Shown: positions 50,918-59,074 of the stretch, in pieces
Layout of the letters: each line of letters starts with the position of its first letter
How positions within the stretch are numbered: position 1 is the stretch's first letter
Assembly (NCBI GenBank): GCA_036826635.1
Contig: DAISVY010000011.1
Span: forward strand, 1 to 64,000
Source: DAISVY01 sp036826635
GTDB lineage: Bacteria; Zixibacteria; MSB-5A5; GN15; FEB-12
Direction: 5' to 3'
Length of the DNA: 64,000 nt
The notes under the pieces: model-generated
What the model was told of the DNA's origin: nothing
Seen by the model: only the letters and a program-made list of their open reading frames with translations
Database searches by the model: none
Position numbers and translations under genes: made by a program

Positions 50918-51202
50918 TTACCGATGGCCCTTCGCGGCAGCCTTGCGGACTTTTGACCAGTACGGCCACTTCTTTTTTTCGGCCGGAAGCCGGGGATCCT
51001 CGGCCTGGGCGATGGCCGCTCGAAGGACATCTTCGCAGCACGGATCAAGCTTCATCCCGCGAATTTCCCGGAGCCGCATATAGAGTTCGTGAGCGTCGCA
51101 GCCGATCAGATTGCGGACCTCGGTTATACCCAGTCGGTCGAAATCTTTCAGGGTGGCCGGGCCCACCGATACCAGATCTTTCAGTTGGCGTTGATCTTCC
51201 AT
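50918..51202 (-). CDS. Helix-hairpin-helix Cdd1-like protein
   Basis: A 94-residue protein: LKDLVSVGPATLKDFDRLGI is a helix-hairpin-helix, and GCDAHELYMRLREIRGMKLD with DPCCEDVLRAAI matches the Cdd1 ('pathogenicity locus') family. HhH motifs bind DNA or protein without sequence specificity. Function is unknown. A promoter (TTGATT, 17 bp, CATGAT) ends six bases before the ATG. GAGG lies only two bases before the ATG, too near to work as a Shine-Dalgarno, so the mRNA is probably leaderless. The promoter overlaps the 3' end of the next gene upstream. Confidence 0.75.
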   Translation of the reverse strand: MEDQRQLKDLVSVGPATLKDFDRLGITEVRNLIGCDAHELYMRLREIRGMKLDPCCEDVLRAAIAQAEDPRLPAEKKKWPYWSKVRKAAAKGHR

Positions 51203-51208
51203 GGCCTC

Positions 51209-51237
51209 ATCATGTCAGCCCGAAGGCCGTGAATCAA
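51209..51237 (-). promoter_or_regulatory. Leaderless promoter of the Cdd1-like gene
   Basis: Minus strand: TTGATT (51232-51237), 17 bp spacer, CATGAT (51209-51214), then GAGGCC and ATG. The -35 sits over the stop of the upstream gene. Confidence 0.45.
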
Positions 51238-51602
51238 TCATATTCGCGGCTGGCATCGGACGCGGAGACTTCTTCAATTACCGAAATGCCGGATTCACCG
51301 CTGTTTATTCTCCATACTTCGTGCAGCCGATAGCGACCGTCGGGAAGAACCTCGGGAGTCGAGCGACAGGTGCCGGTCCGAAATGCCCCTTTGTTGTTGA
51401 GACATTGCCAGACCATGTCGAGGATGCCATCGACTTCCACTCGGGCGATCAAGGTGCCGAAAACGACGTTGCCGCCGTGGCAGGTTCCCCACACGGTTGA
51501 GCCTTTCTGATGATAGAAAAACCGGGTCTCGCGGGTGAAATCGCCTTCATCGTAGTTGACCGTGCCCGCAAATACTCGGCCTTCGTAATTGAATCGGGTC
51601 AT
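51234..51602 (-). CDS. Conserved small beta-rich protein of unknown function
   Basis: A 122-residue all-beta protein: FNYEGRVFAGTVNYDEGDFT, FFYHQKGSTVWGTCHGGNVV, GTLIARVEVDGILDMVW, GTCRSTPEVLPDGRYRLHEV and the end SVIEE. I recall similar proteins labelled 'n-acetylglutamate synthase' in databases, a name without support in the sequence: there is no kinase or GNAT fold. The G/T/Y-rich antiparallel pattern suggests a small barrel. It lies 33 bases after the PNP gene and is probably co-transcribed. Confidence 0.7.
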   Translation of the reverse strand: MTRFNYEGRVFAGTVNYDEGDFTRETRFFYHQKGSTVWGTCHGGNVVFGTLIARVEVDGILDMVWQCLNNKGAFRTGTCRSTPEVLPDGRYRLHEVWRINSGESGISVIEEVSASDASREYD

Positions 51603-51635
51603 GAGTCACTTCTCTGATAAATGGTTGGTTATTCT

Positions 51636-52487
51636 CTACAATACCATCTTCTCCACACAGCCGGCGATGAGATCGCGGAGTTTCGGTTCGGTGCGCGAGG
51701 CCGTGCCGATCACGTCCTCCAGCGAGCAGGGGTGCATGTTGTCGGCCAGCCCCATGTCGGTGATTATGGAAAAGCCCAGAATGCGGTTCTTCTGATGATG
51801 GGCCGTGATTACTTCCGGTACGGTGGACATGCCGACGGCATCCGCCCCCATAGTGCGAAACATGCGATATTCGGCAGACGTTTCCAGACACGGTCCGGTC
51901 AGCCCCAGATATACGCCTTCCTGCAACCGAAGCCGCTGCTGCATGGCGACTTCTTTGGCTATCTGCTGGTACTGGCAGTTGTAGACCTCGTACATGTCGG
52001 GGAAACGGTCGCCCCAGCTATCGTCATTGTCGCCGATGAGCGGGTTGTGCGGGAAGTAGTTGATATGATCCTTGATGAGCATGATATCGCCCGGCTTGAA
52101 ATTCGGGTTGAGACCGCCGGCGGCGTTGGAAACGATCAGGCTTTCCATGCCGAGCTTTTTGAGCACCCGGACAGGGAAAGCGATCTGCTTCATAGTGTAA
52201 CCTTCGTAGAAATGGAACCGTCCCTGCATGCACACGACCGGTTTGCCGCAAAGATTACCGAAAAGCAGCCGACCGGCGTGTGATTCCACGGTTGAAACGG
52301 GGAAATGCGGAATCTTGTCGTAGTCGACCGTGCCGACCATGTCGATTCCGTCGACCAGCGAACCGAGACCGGTGCCGAGAATAATGCCGATTTTCGGCTC
52401 GAACTTGATTTGTCCTTTGATATAGTCAGTGGCTTCGTTGAGCTTTTTGTGAATATCAGCCCAGGTGGCCATGCCGTCGTCTTTCAT
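51636..52487 (-). CDS. Purine nucleoside phosphorylase (trimeric PNP type)
   Basis: A 283-residue PNP-I family enzyme: KIGIILGTGLGSLVDGI is the phosphate-binding start, PVVCMQGRFHFYEGYTM follows, ESLIVSNAAGGLNPNFKPGD holds the purine-site loop and EYRMFRTMGADAVGMSTVPE the ribose-binding Met. It splits purine nucleosides to base and ribose-1-phosphate in salvage. AGGAG lies before the ATG. Cytoplasmic. Confidence 0.95.
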   Translation of the reverse strand: MKDDGMATWADIHKKLNEATDYIKGQIKFEPKIGIILGTGLGSLVDGIDMVGTVDYDKIPHFPVSTVESHAGRLLFGNLCGKPVVCMQGRFHFYEGYTMKQIAFPVRVLKKLGMESLIVSNAAGGLNPNFKPGDIMLIKDHINYFPHNPLIGDNDDSWGDRFPDMYEVYNCQYQQIAKEVAMQQRLRLQEGVYLGLTGPCLETSAEYRMFRTMGADAVGMSTVPEVITAHHQKNRILGFSIITDMGLADNMHPCSLEDVIGTASRTEPKLRDLIAGCVEKMVL

Positions 52488-52581
52488 GATTTCGACTCCT
52501 GCGTACTCCGTGTGTTCGGTAAGCGTTTATAATAATCGGAATATAACAGTTTGCCGGTGCGGCTAAAGGAAAAACTGGGCG

Positions 52582-52623
52582 AAAAAAAAGGACCGGCCCC
52601 GGAGGTGTACGTCGGGTCGGCCC
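52582..52623 (-). terminator. Intrinsic terminator after the DivIVA-like gene
   Basis: Minus strand: GGGCCGACCC pairs with GGGGCCGGTCC (52590-52623) with one mismatch and is followed by eight Ts. It lies just after the divIVA stop. Confidence 0.88.
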
Positions 52624-52645
52624 TCATTCTTGCGGAAGGACTTTA

Positions 52646-53677
52646 TCAGCTTTTTTCGGCTTTGCTCATTTCTTCCTCGAATTTGGCCACGACTTCGTCG
52701 AGTTCTTTGGCCAGAGATTCAGGGGCGACCGGCTGTTTTTTGGCGTTTTCGGAAACCGCAACGCGGTCGGTTGATGTTTTGATTTCGTCACCATCCTTGG
52801 CGACGAAACCTTCCGGGATTTCTTCCGCTCGGCGCGTGGTTTCCACGACTTCCGGTCCGTTGTCGGCCGACTGCTCCGAAGGTGTCTCGGCTGGCTGATC
52901 GGGGGATGAGTCGGGACTGGAGTCGAGGCTCGAGGGTTTATAGTTCTCCAGCGCGGCGGCCAGTTCCGGGTCTATATTTGTTTTGGAGTCAGACTCTTCG
53001 GAGGTTTCCTCCTGCTCGTCGCCGAGCACGCCTTTGATCGCTTCCGAAATGCTCATTTTGGTGCTGTCGGAAAGCCCGGCTATCTTATCTTCGTCGGGAG
53101 CGTTGGCTTCCTCGGTTTTGATCGAGGTGTGGCGCGAGGGTTGGGTGGCTATGGTTTCGCGGGTTTTGGCACTGACTTCGGACGAATCCGTGATTTCCAG
53201 ATCATCCTCGCGGTTGCGTTTCTCTCCTTCGGAGGACACGATTTCGTCTACCAGTTGCAGGTGTGATTGAATCAGGCTGCGAATCTTGCTGAGATATGAT
53301 TTCCTGGTCAACTCCAGTTTGGTGATCTGCTCTTCGATTTCTCCCGCCTTGAGATGGCGCGAGGTCAATTCCTTTTCGGCCTCGGTTTTGGCTTTGTTAA
53401 CGATCAACTCCGCTTCCTGTTTGGCGTTGGCTACCGTCATATCGGCGTTGCGGCGCGCGTCGATAGCGGCGTTCTTGATCGTCTCCTCGAACTGCTTCAG
53501 ACCGGACAGTTGGCTCTTGAGGGAATCGATTTCCATAGACAGTTTCAGGTTTTCCTGCTTGGCCGTTTCCAGGGCTGCAGCAACCTGTTCTTTGAAGCCG
53601 TCAACTTCGTCCCGGTCGTAGCCGCGCATCTGGCCGGGGAATTCATAATTGCGAACATCGTTGGGTGATAGATCCAT
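52646..53677 (-). CDS. DivIVA domain protein with long acidic tail
   Basis: A 343-residue protein. The N-terminal DivIVA domain (MDLSPNDVRNYEFPGQMRGY, then DRDEVDGFKEQVAAALETA) continues into a coiled coil to about residue 150 (KAKTEAEKELTSRHLKAGEI). Residues about 165-343 are disordered, Glu/Ser/Asp-rich, with repeated SSEES- and PAETPSEQ-like stretches. DivIVA proteins sense membrane curvature and organise division or growth zones. The ATG at 53677 has AGGTGAG seven bases upstream and gives the family's usual first residues; a GTG at 53689 is less likely. Confidence 0.85.
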   Translation of the reverse strand: MDLSPNDVRNYEFPGQMRGYDRDEVDGFKEQVAAALETAKQENLKLSMEIDSLKSQLSGLKQFEETIKNAAIDARRNADMTVANAKQEAELIVNKAKTEAEKELTSRHLKAGEIEEQITKLELTRKSYLSKIRSLIQSHLQLVDEIVSSEGEKRNREDDLEITDSSEVSAKTRETIATQPSRHTSIKTEEANAPDEDKIAGLSDSTKMSISEAIKGVLGDEQEETSEESDSKTNIDPELAAALENYKPSSLDSSPDSSPDQPAETPSEQSADNGPEVVETTRRAEEIPEGFVAKDGDEIKTSTDRVAVSENAKKQPVAPESLAKELDEVVAKFEEEMSKAEKS

Positions 53678-53920
53678 CTTAGTACTCACCTGCTTACGGA
53701 TTTCGAATTCTGGCCCGATCTGTCGTTTTTCGTGCCTTTCGAGTTTCGAGCCGTTTCAAAACGGTACACTACTATTGTTATCGTACCATCCGGCGAAAAC
53801 ATTAACGGTAATCGGAAAAAAAGAGGGGGCACATGCAGGTTGCGCGGTGCTCGCTAAGGATTCTCAAGAACCGAGTTCCATCAAAGACCGATGATACCCG
53901 GGCTCTCCGGACGCTGGATT

Positions 53921-54610
53921 TTATCTCTCGCGGGGACCGAAGATGGCCGTGCCGATCCGAACCATGGTAGCACCCTCGGCTATCGCTGCCCGGAAATCGT
54001 CGGACATACCCATCGAAAGATTGGTGAACCTCTCCCCCGCGATTTTTCGGCTCTGTTTGAACAGGTCCCGGCAGAGGCGGAACGCTTCGTGTACCCGATC
54101 CTGGTCGTCGGTCAGCGGTCCGACCGTCATCAGCCCGGTCAGATCGATATGAGGCAGGCTGTTGACTTCGCGCACAAGGTCAAGCGCCTGATCCGGGGCC
54201 ACGCCGTATTTGCTCTCCTCGCCGGAAGTATTGACCTCGACATAGCACTCGACAACGCGGTCGATCTCACCCGCGTGGCGACTGATCTCCTCGGCCAGAT
54301 GAAGAGAATCGACCGACTGGATTACGTCGAAAAGCGCGAGAGCTTTTTTGACTTTGTTGGTCTGAAGGTGCCCGATGAGATGAAACCGGGCGATATGGCC
54401 GACCTCGGTCAGTTTCGGTTCGGCTTCCTGGATACGGTTTTCGCCGATATCGGTAAGGCCGGTGGCCACGGCGATACGGATAGCCTGGGCGGAGTGAGTT
54501 TTGGAAACGGCGACTATGGTGATATCGTTGGCGTCTCGATCACACTGCTCGCAGGCTTCGGCGATCTGCCCGCGGAGTTCCATCAGGTTGGCGGATATGT
54601 CTTCTTTCAT
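53921..54610 (-). CDS. yggS: YggS/PLPBP-family pyridoxal 5'-phosphate homeostasis protein
   Basis: A 229-residue alanine-racemase-fold protein with PLP lysine K37 (ITIVAVSKTHSA), GENRIQEAEPK, HLIGHLQTNKVKKAL, VNTSGEESKYGV and the final SMGMSDDFRAAIAEGATMVR, GTAIFG. Family members bind PLP without strong catalysis and keep B6 and amino-acid pools balanced. It follows the 79-residue gene by 83 bases in a minus-strand run. Confidence 0.94.
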   Translation of the reverse strand: MKEDISANLMELRGQIAEACEQCDRDANDITIVAVSKTHSAQAIRIAVATGLTDIGENRIQEAEPKLTEVGHIARFHLIGHLQTNKVKKALALFDVIQSVDSLHLAEEISRHAGEIDRVVECYVEVNTSGEESKYGVAPDQALDLVREVNSLPHIDLTGLMTVGPLTDDQDRVHEAFRLCRDLFKQSRKIAGERFTNLSMGMSDDFRAAIAEGATMVRIGTAIFGPRER

Positions 54611-54693
54611 AATCTAAGGGAATAATGGTGAAGCGAGCCGGGATTATCAAGGAATTTCCCATCGGGTGCCGACGTGTCGGGCCGGTCGACGGC

Positions 54694-54933
54694 CTAAGTA
54701 TCTTCGCGGACAATTTCTTTCTGACGACTGTCCAGACCCGAGGTTTCCATCGGGTGATAGCGTACCACGGTGAGCGTATGACTGAAGCTGTCGTCGCTGA
54801 CACTTGTCTGACGGGCGCGCGTATCCTTGAGCATGCTGCCCAGCAGTCCGTAGAGGTGTGCCAGTTCACTTGTAGTCAGGTATATCGAGATTTCGCTCAG
54901 CGTCCGATCATTGTCTAAATCGTGGATACGCAT
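54694..54933 (-). CDS. Small hypothetical protein
   Basis: A 79-residue protein with an alpha/beta look: TLSEISIYLTTSELAHLYGL, then LGSMLKDTRARQTSVSDDS and TLTVVRYHPME. The 'eisiYLt..El..L...l..ll' pattern resembles small immunity-like or YkuJ-type proteins, but I cannot assign a family. It starts 17 bases after the 367-residue gene. No strong Shine-Dalgarno is seen. The reading frame is preferred over others here for its regular amphipathic pattern. Confidence 0.5.
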   Translation of the reverse strand: MRIHDLDNDRTLSEISIYLTTSELAHLYGLLGSMLKDTRARQTSVSDDSFSHTLTVVRYHPMETSGLDSRQKEIVREDT

Positions 54934-54950
54934 ATTTTCTCGGTTGCTCG

Positions 54951-56054
54951 CTATGCGGTGGCCAGTTGATAGCTGTCCTCGGCCACGGCCGGAGCGGCCA
55001 CGTTCATGGCCGTGAGAGCTTGCGCCGTGTCGCTTGAGGTGAATTTGCTTTCGAGTTGAGAAAGCGACGTGTCAACGCGTCCGAAAAACTCTTCGATTGT
55101 CGAGGTCAACTGATTGCGGGCCTTGTCTACGAGAATACCGGAGAAACCAAGTTCGGCGGCGGCTTTATCGAAGAATTGCGTTACCTTGTCATAGATGGCC
55201 TGCTCGGAATCGTCCAGGTAGCTGTCGACGGTGTCGAAGAACGATACCATCAGGTCATCGCTGGCTGTCGTGGCCAATTCTCCGGCGGTATCCGCGTAGC
55301 TCTTGACGGTTTCGGGTGTCTGCGCGAGCATGCGTTCGGTCTGGGAATTGAAACGTTCCGCCAGAGAAACGCTGAACTGGTTGTCGAGCCGGTAGCGCAG
55401 GCTGAATTTGTTGACGGCCCGGCGGTATGATTGTCCGGTCGTTTCATTCATCGAGCTTCGGATATCAAGGGCTTCGTCATAAAACGCATTCAGCGCAAAG
55501 CTGCGGTCCTGATAGGCCATGGCTTTGCTGTTGTATTGAGTGGCGGCCTGACTTTCATAGCTGTTTCCGGTGTCGCTGATCGAATCGTCCCGAATCGTGA
55601 CGCGCTGGTATCCGTCCACGTCGAAATCCGTTGTCAATCCGAAATTCACCGCCGCAAAATCATCGACTGCTTCTACGTCACCGTCGGCAAGCCTCTCGAC
55701 TGTCCGGGTAACGGCAGTGAGATCAAAACGAAGATCGAGCTGATAGTCCAACTGCGCCCGGCGTTCATAAGAATAAGTACCGTCGGGTGTTTGCTTGACC
55801 GGGGTCGACGCCTGCTCATCTGCGGTTGTCGCCGGTGTGCCCGATCCGGTCTCGGGGGTGGTTTCGGTCGACGGCAGGTATTCGTCCTGTGCTACGCTTT
55901 GCGCGCCGGAGGTGTCGGTGTTGCAGGACGTGGAGGAGGATTTGTAATAGTCCGGTGTGCGATTCTGGCGAATGTTTGCCGCCAGATCAAGGTAGTGGTT
56001 ACGGAAATTGTTGGCGATTGACGCAAAAAAGCCTGTCAGTCCGGCGATACCCAT
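54951..56054 (-). CDS. Hypothetical protein with Ser/Thr-rich linker and helical C-terminal half
   Basis: A 367-residue protein. Residues 1-40 could be an amphipathic helix (GLTGFFASIANNFRNHYLDL); about 40-95 is a Thr/Ser/Pro/Glu-rich linker (TETTPETGSGTPATTADEQ); about 98-200 contains alternating strands and helices (RRAQLDYQLDLRFDLTAV); and the rest is helical with Gln/Thr/Ala-rich segments. There is no signal peptide and no transmembrane helix. It somewhat recalls helical phase-variation or flagellar-hook-associated proteins, but this is not supported. GAGG upstream supports the ATG. Likely an operon with the 79-residue gene and yggS. Confidence 0.6.
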   Translation of the reverse strand: MGIAGLTGFFASIANNFRNHYLDLAANIRQNRTPDYYKSSSTSCNTDTSGAQSVAQDEYLPSTETTPETGSGTPATTADEQASTPVKQTPDGTYSYERRAQLDYQLDLRFDLTAVTRTVERLADGDVEAVDDFAAVNFGLTTDFDVDGYQRVTIRDDSISDTGNSYESQAATQYNSKAMAYQDRSFALNAFYDEALDIRSSMNETTGQSYRRAVNKFSLRYRLDNQFSVSLAERFNSQTERMLAQTPETVKSYADTAGELATTASDDLMVSFFDTVDSYLDDSEQAIYDKVTQFFDKAAAELGFSGILVDKARNQLTSTIEEFFGRVDTSLSQLESKFTSSDTAQALTAMNVAAPAVAEDSYQLATA

Positions 56055-56144
56055 GGGCTCCCTCTTCTCTTCTCCTGTTTAGCCCTTTATATGGTATTTT
56101 TATCGGCATTCCGGACAGCTTCGACAGGGGAACAATTCTTTATG

Positions 56145-56173
56145 TTGTTCTTGAAACCGACAGTGCGTATAAC
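56145..56173 (+). promoter_or_regulatory. Possible leaderless promoter of alr
   Basis: TTGTTC (56145-56150), 17 bp spacer, TATAAC (56168-56173), then AAACCGC and the ATG at 56181. The -10 is good; the -35 matches only TTG. Confidence 0.45.
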
Positions 56174-56180
56174 AAACCGC

Positions 56181-57338
56181 ATGGACAGTAAAAAATTCCT
56201 TAACTGGATAGAACTCTCCCGCCCCGCCCTGCAACACAATATCCGCAGTCTGGCCCGGCTGGTCGGGGGACGAAAAATAGCCGTTGCCGTCAAGGCTAAT
56301 GCCTACGGTCATGGCCTGTCGGTAATGGTAAAACTGCTCGGTCGCCATGCCGAAGTGGAATATCTGACCGTACATTCGCTGGAAGAAGCTGCCGTCTGCC
56401 GTGAAAGTGGCTGGGAACGCAGGATAATGTTGCTGGGCCCGGCCCCGCTTGATGAATTGGAACAGGTGTTCGCGTATGATCTGGAACCGATGATATTCAC
56501 CACGCCGACCCTGGAGCGGCTGGGCGCTTTGTCCCGTCGGCTCAATCGGCGGCTGCGCACCCATATCAAGCTGGAAACAGGGACCAATCGGCAGGGTATA
56601 ACAGCCCGGGAACTGCCCGCTTTCGCCCGAATCTACAAAAAGTATCCCCTGCTGAAAAAACCCTACGGGACGGCAATGCATTTCGCCAACATTGAGGACA
56701 CCACCAGTCACGAATATGCCCAGGTACAGCTTAAGAAATTCCACGAATTGCTTAAGAAAATGACCGCCCTGGGGATCAAGCCGACCGTTCGACACACCGC
56801 CTGCTCGGCCGCCCTGATCCTTTTCGAAAAGACCCGTTTTGAACTGGTGCGCCCCGGTATTGCGGTGTACGGTCACTGGCCGTCGAAAGAAACCTATCTG
56901 AGCTACCGCCTTGAAGGGGGAACCAACAGCATCTTTCGCCCGGTGCTTAGCTGGAAGGCCCGCGTGACCCAGATCAAAGATGTCCCCACCGATTCGTTTG
57001 TCGGTTACGGTTGTACATACCGGACCAGCTCGCCGGCCCGACTGGCCGTGGTTCCGGTGGGGTATTTCGACGGTTACGACCGGGCTATGTCGAACCTGAG
57101 CTATGTTTTGATCAAAGGCCGCCGGGCCCCCGTACGCGGCCGGATATGTATGAACCTCATGATGATCGATATCACCAATATCCCCGGTGTTAAACTCGAG
57201 GAACCGGTAACCTTGATCGGTCGTCAGGGCAGCGAAGAATTGACCGCCGAGCAGTTGGCCGCCTGGGCCGGAACGATCAATTATGAGATTCTGGCTCGCC
57301 TCTCGCCATCGCTCCCGCGTTTACCGGTTGGCCGGTAA
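56181..57338 (+). CDS. alr: Alanine racemase
   Basis: A 385-residue fold-type III PLP enzyme for L/D-alanine interconversion in peptidoglycan synthesis. The Schiff-base lysine is in AVAVKANAYGHGL, the second catalytic Tyr in GYGCTYRTSSPARLAV, and GRICMNLMMIDIT holds the conserved MD-type loop. The ATG at 56181 (MDSKKFLNWIELSRPALQHN) fits the family start; there is no Shine-Dalgarno, but a promoter -10 ends seven bases upstream. In-frame ATGs at 56142 and 56091 are alternatives: the first has AGGGG 11 bases before it. Confidence 0.93.
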   Translation: MDSKKFLNWIELSRPALQHNIRSLARLVGGRKIAVAVKANAYGHGLSVMVKLLGRHAEVEYLTVHSLEEAAVCRESGWERRIMLLGPAPLDELEQVFAYDLEPMIFTTPTLERLGALSRRLNRRLRTHIKLETGTNRQGITARELPAFARIYKKYPLLKKPYGTAMHFANIEDTTSHEYAQVQLKKFHELLKKMTALGIKPTVRHTACSAALILFEKTRFELVRPGIAVYGHWPSKETYLSYRLEGGTNSIFRPVLSWKARVTQIKDVPTDSFVGYGCTYRTSSPARLAVVPVGYFDGYDRAMSNLSYVLIKGRRAPVRGRICMNLMMIDITNIPGVKLEEPVTLIGRQGSEELTAEQLAAWAGTINYEILARLSPSLPRLPVGR

Positions 57339-57401
57339 GAGATTATAGGACAGGGACTTGCCGGGCAACCCCGGGGCCCCTTTTGGATTTCCAGAATTGA
57401 C

Positions 57402-57430
57402 TTGACAGGGCCTCGGAGGGGGGATATACT
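57402..57430 (+). promoter_or_regulatory. rex promoter
   Basis: TTGACA (57402-57407), 17 bp spacer, TATACT (57425-57430): the best promoter match in the window. Transcription should start near 57437, inside the Rex operator. The leader to the rex ATG is about 70 bases. Confidence 0.85.
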
Positions 57431-57432
57431 AC

Positions 57433-57450
57433 TTGTGAATGATTTCACAT
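57433..57450 (+). promoter_or_regulatory. Rex operator (ROP)
   Basis: TTGTGAATGATTTCACAT matches the consensus TTGTGAAnnnnTTCACAA at 13 of 14 fixed positions. It begins two bases after the -10 element and covers the start point, so Rex bound at low NADH would block its own promoter. Confidence 0.9.
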
Positions 57451-57509
57451 ACGTCTTCAGTGGACTCTGAAGGTGCTGCCTTGTAGCGAGCCGAACACAG
57501 GCCGAAGCC

Positions 57510-58160
57510 ATGACCAAAAAACGTGTATCAGAATTAACTATCCATCGCTTGTCGTTGTATTTCAGGGCGTTGACCATTTTGGAAAAGGAAGGGCGGGAAA
57601 CGGTATCTTCCAAAGAACTGGCCCGGTGGGAAGAGCTTACCCCCGCTCAGGTCCGCAAGGACCTGTCCTTCTTCGGATCTTTCGGCACGCGCGGACTGGG
57701 TTATCAGGTCTCGGTGTTGCGTCAGAAAATGGCTTCGATTCTGGGACTTAATCGAGTCTGGCGAATAGCCCTTTTCGGGGTGGGAAATATCGGCTCGGCC
57801 CTGGTCTCCTATAAAGAATTCGCCCGTCAGGGATTTCATATCGTCAAACTGTTCGACAACGACCAGCGCAAGATCGGCTCCAATCACAAGGGCATCGTCA
57901 TAAGCGACGTGAGGAACATGGAAAAAGAACTTCACGAAGCCCGGATTGAGATGGCTATTGTTGCCGTGCCGGCCACGGTGGCCCAGTACATTGTCGATGA
58001 TGTTGTAAATGCCGGGATCAGGGCGATTCTCAATTTCGCCCCGATCAATCTCAGGGTTCCCGAGGGCGTGTATCTGCGCAATGAGAATATGTCGATGGAA
58101 CTTGAGTATCTTTCGTTTGCGCTGGTTAACGAACACGCGGAGAAACGTTCCCGCGGCTGA
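57510..58160 (+). CDS. rex: Redox-sensing transcriptional repressor Rex
   Basis: A 216-residue Rex. Residues 1-80 are the winged-helix domain (LYFRALTILEKEGRETVSSK, LTPAQVRKDLSFFGSFG), and 81-216 the Rossmann domain (IALFGVGNIGSALVSYKEF), which senses the NADH/NAD+ ratio. Typical KIGSNHKGI and NFAPINLRVPEGV segments are present. Rex represses fermentation and respiration genes when NADH is low. The perfect promoter and operator upstream show autoregulation. It is monocistronic between alr and the next small exported protein gene. Confidence 0.95.
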   Translation: MTKKRVSELTIHRLSLYFRALTILEKEGRETVSSKELARWEELTPAQVRKDLSFFGSFGTRGLGYQVSVLRQKMASILGLNRVWRIALFGVGNIGSALVSYKEFARQGFHIVKLFDNDQRKIGSNHKGIVISDVRNMEKELHEARIEMAIVAVPATVAQYIVDDVVNAGIRAILNFAPINLRVPEGVYLRNENMSMELEYLSFALVNEHAEKRSRG

Positions 58161-58285
58161 CAGGTTCATCTTCGGCATTGGCCGATCTGCCTGCTTGTAT
58201 CGAACTCTCCTTTATCTTATTGATCTTTTCCCATAGTCAGTTTGGTCTGACCGACAGTTTATTCGCCCGGCATTTTCCTAATCAA

Positions 58286-58333
58286 CGGGACCGGAACAGG
58301 TTACCCCTCCGGCATGGACTTTGATAGGTCCCG
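58286..58333 (+). promoter_or_regulatory. Structured leader hairpin upstream of an exported protein gene
   Basis: CGGGACC (58286-58292) pairs with GGTCCCG (58327-58333) and encloses a second short stem (CCGGA/TCCGG overlapping alternatives). It ends about 37 bases before the ATG at 58371 and lacks a T tract. It could stabilise the mRNA or regulate it; I recognise no riboswitch class. Confidence 0.3.
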
Positions 58334-58370
58334 GGGTGTTATCGTTCCATTTTGAGATGAGGGACAACCC

Positions 58371-58949
58371 ATGACTATGACGCGGAAGTACCTGTTGGCT
58401 GTCGTCATGATCTTTGCTGTCGCCGCAATCGGTCTGGCCGGGGTAGTTCGGGCCGAGCCTCCGGTGATCAGGGCGGACTCGGTTGCCGAGGCCACCCAGG
58501 TTTACAGCCTGCCCGTGGTGATTGAGCAGCTTGATGCGTACTATCGGGCCTGGGCCAGGGCTAAGCTGGACGGGAATGAAGATCAGCGGGAGAAGCTGGA
58601 AAACAAGCTTTACGATCTGGTGAATTATGATATTAGCGTAACCGCCGGAAAAGTCAGGCAACTGGCCCGGCTGGCCGTTTTGGCGAAAGGCGGAGATCCG
58701 GATCACGCCCACCCGGACGGGGCAGACAGGATCGGGAGTCCCGATGGAGACAGGTTCAGGGAAAGGCTGTCACTTCTGAAAACGAAGGAGACAATCTACC
58801 GTTCATTGAGTCGGACGGATGCTTTCAGCAACAAGTACCGCCTGTTGGGTGATTACCTCGGTTTACTTCGTAGCGAGCAGAGTACGCCGCGCCTGGAACT
58901 GGCCGGGGCGGCTCAGGACGAGCAGATCGATATGTCGGAGGAAAAGTAA
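58371..58949 (+). CDS. Exported protein of unknown function
   Basis: A 192-residue protein with a clear signal peptide (1-28, cleavage about RAE/PP). The mature part is mostly helical and charged: SLPVVIEQLDAYYRAWARAK, LENKLYDLVNYDISVTAGKV, an Asp/His/Pro/Gly-rich loop (DPDHAHPDGADRIGSPDGD) and FRERLSLLKTKETIYRSLSR. No family recognised. GAGGGA lies upstream of the ATG. A strong intrinsic terminator follows, so the gene stands alone. Confidence 0.65.
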   Translation: MTMTRKYLLAVVMIFAVAAIGLAGVVRAEPPVIRADSVAEATQVYSLPVVIEQLDAYYRAWARAKLDGNEDQREKLENKLYDLVNYDISVTAGKVRQLARLAVLAKGGDPDHAHPDGADRIGSPDGDRFRERLSLLKTKETIYRSLSRTDAFSNKYRLLGDYLGLLRSEQSTPRLELAGAAQDEQIDMSEEK

Positions 58950-58996
58950 GAAGGACAGCAGGAGCGCCCCCTCTTGTCATGTGGAACCCCTTCGTA

Positions 58997-59035
58997 AAGC
59001 GCCGTCACCGGGATTGGTGGCGGCGCTTCTTGTTT
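58997..59035 (+). terminator. Strong intrinsic terminator after the exported protein gene
   Basis: AAGCGCCGTCACC pairs with GGTGGCGGCGCTT (58997-59028), then TTCTTGTTT. It lies between convergent genes. Confidence 0.88.
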
Positions 59036-59074
59036 GGGGCGTAGTCCGGTCGAGGCGGGCCGGTTCGCCGAAAT

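Noticed and set aside
54540..54869. 109-codon minus-strand frame overlapping yggS and the small gene
   Set aside because: Its residues are Arg/Trp/Ser-rich in a pattern typical of off-frame reading; the yggS frame is certain.
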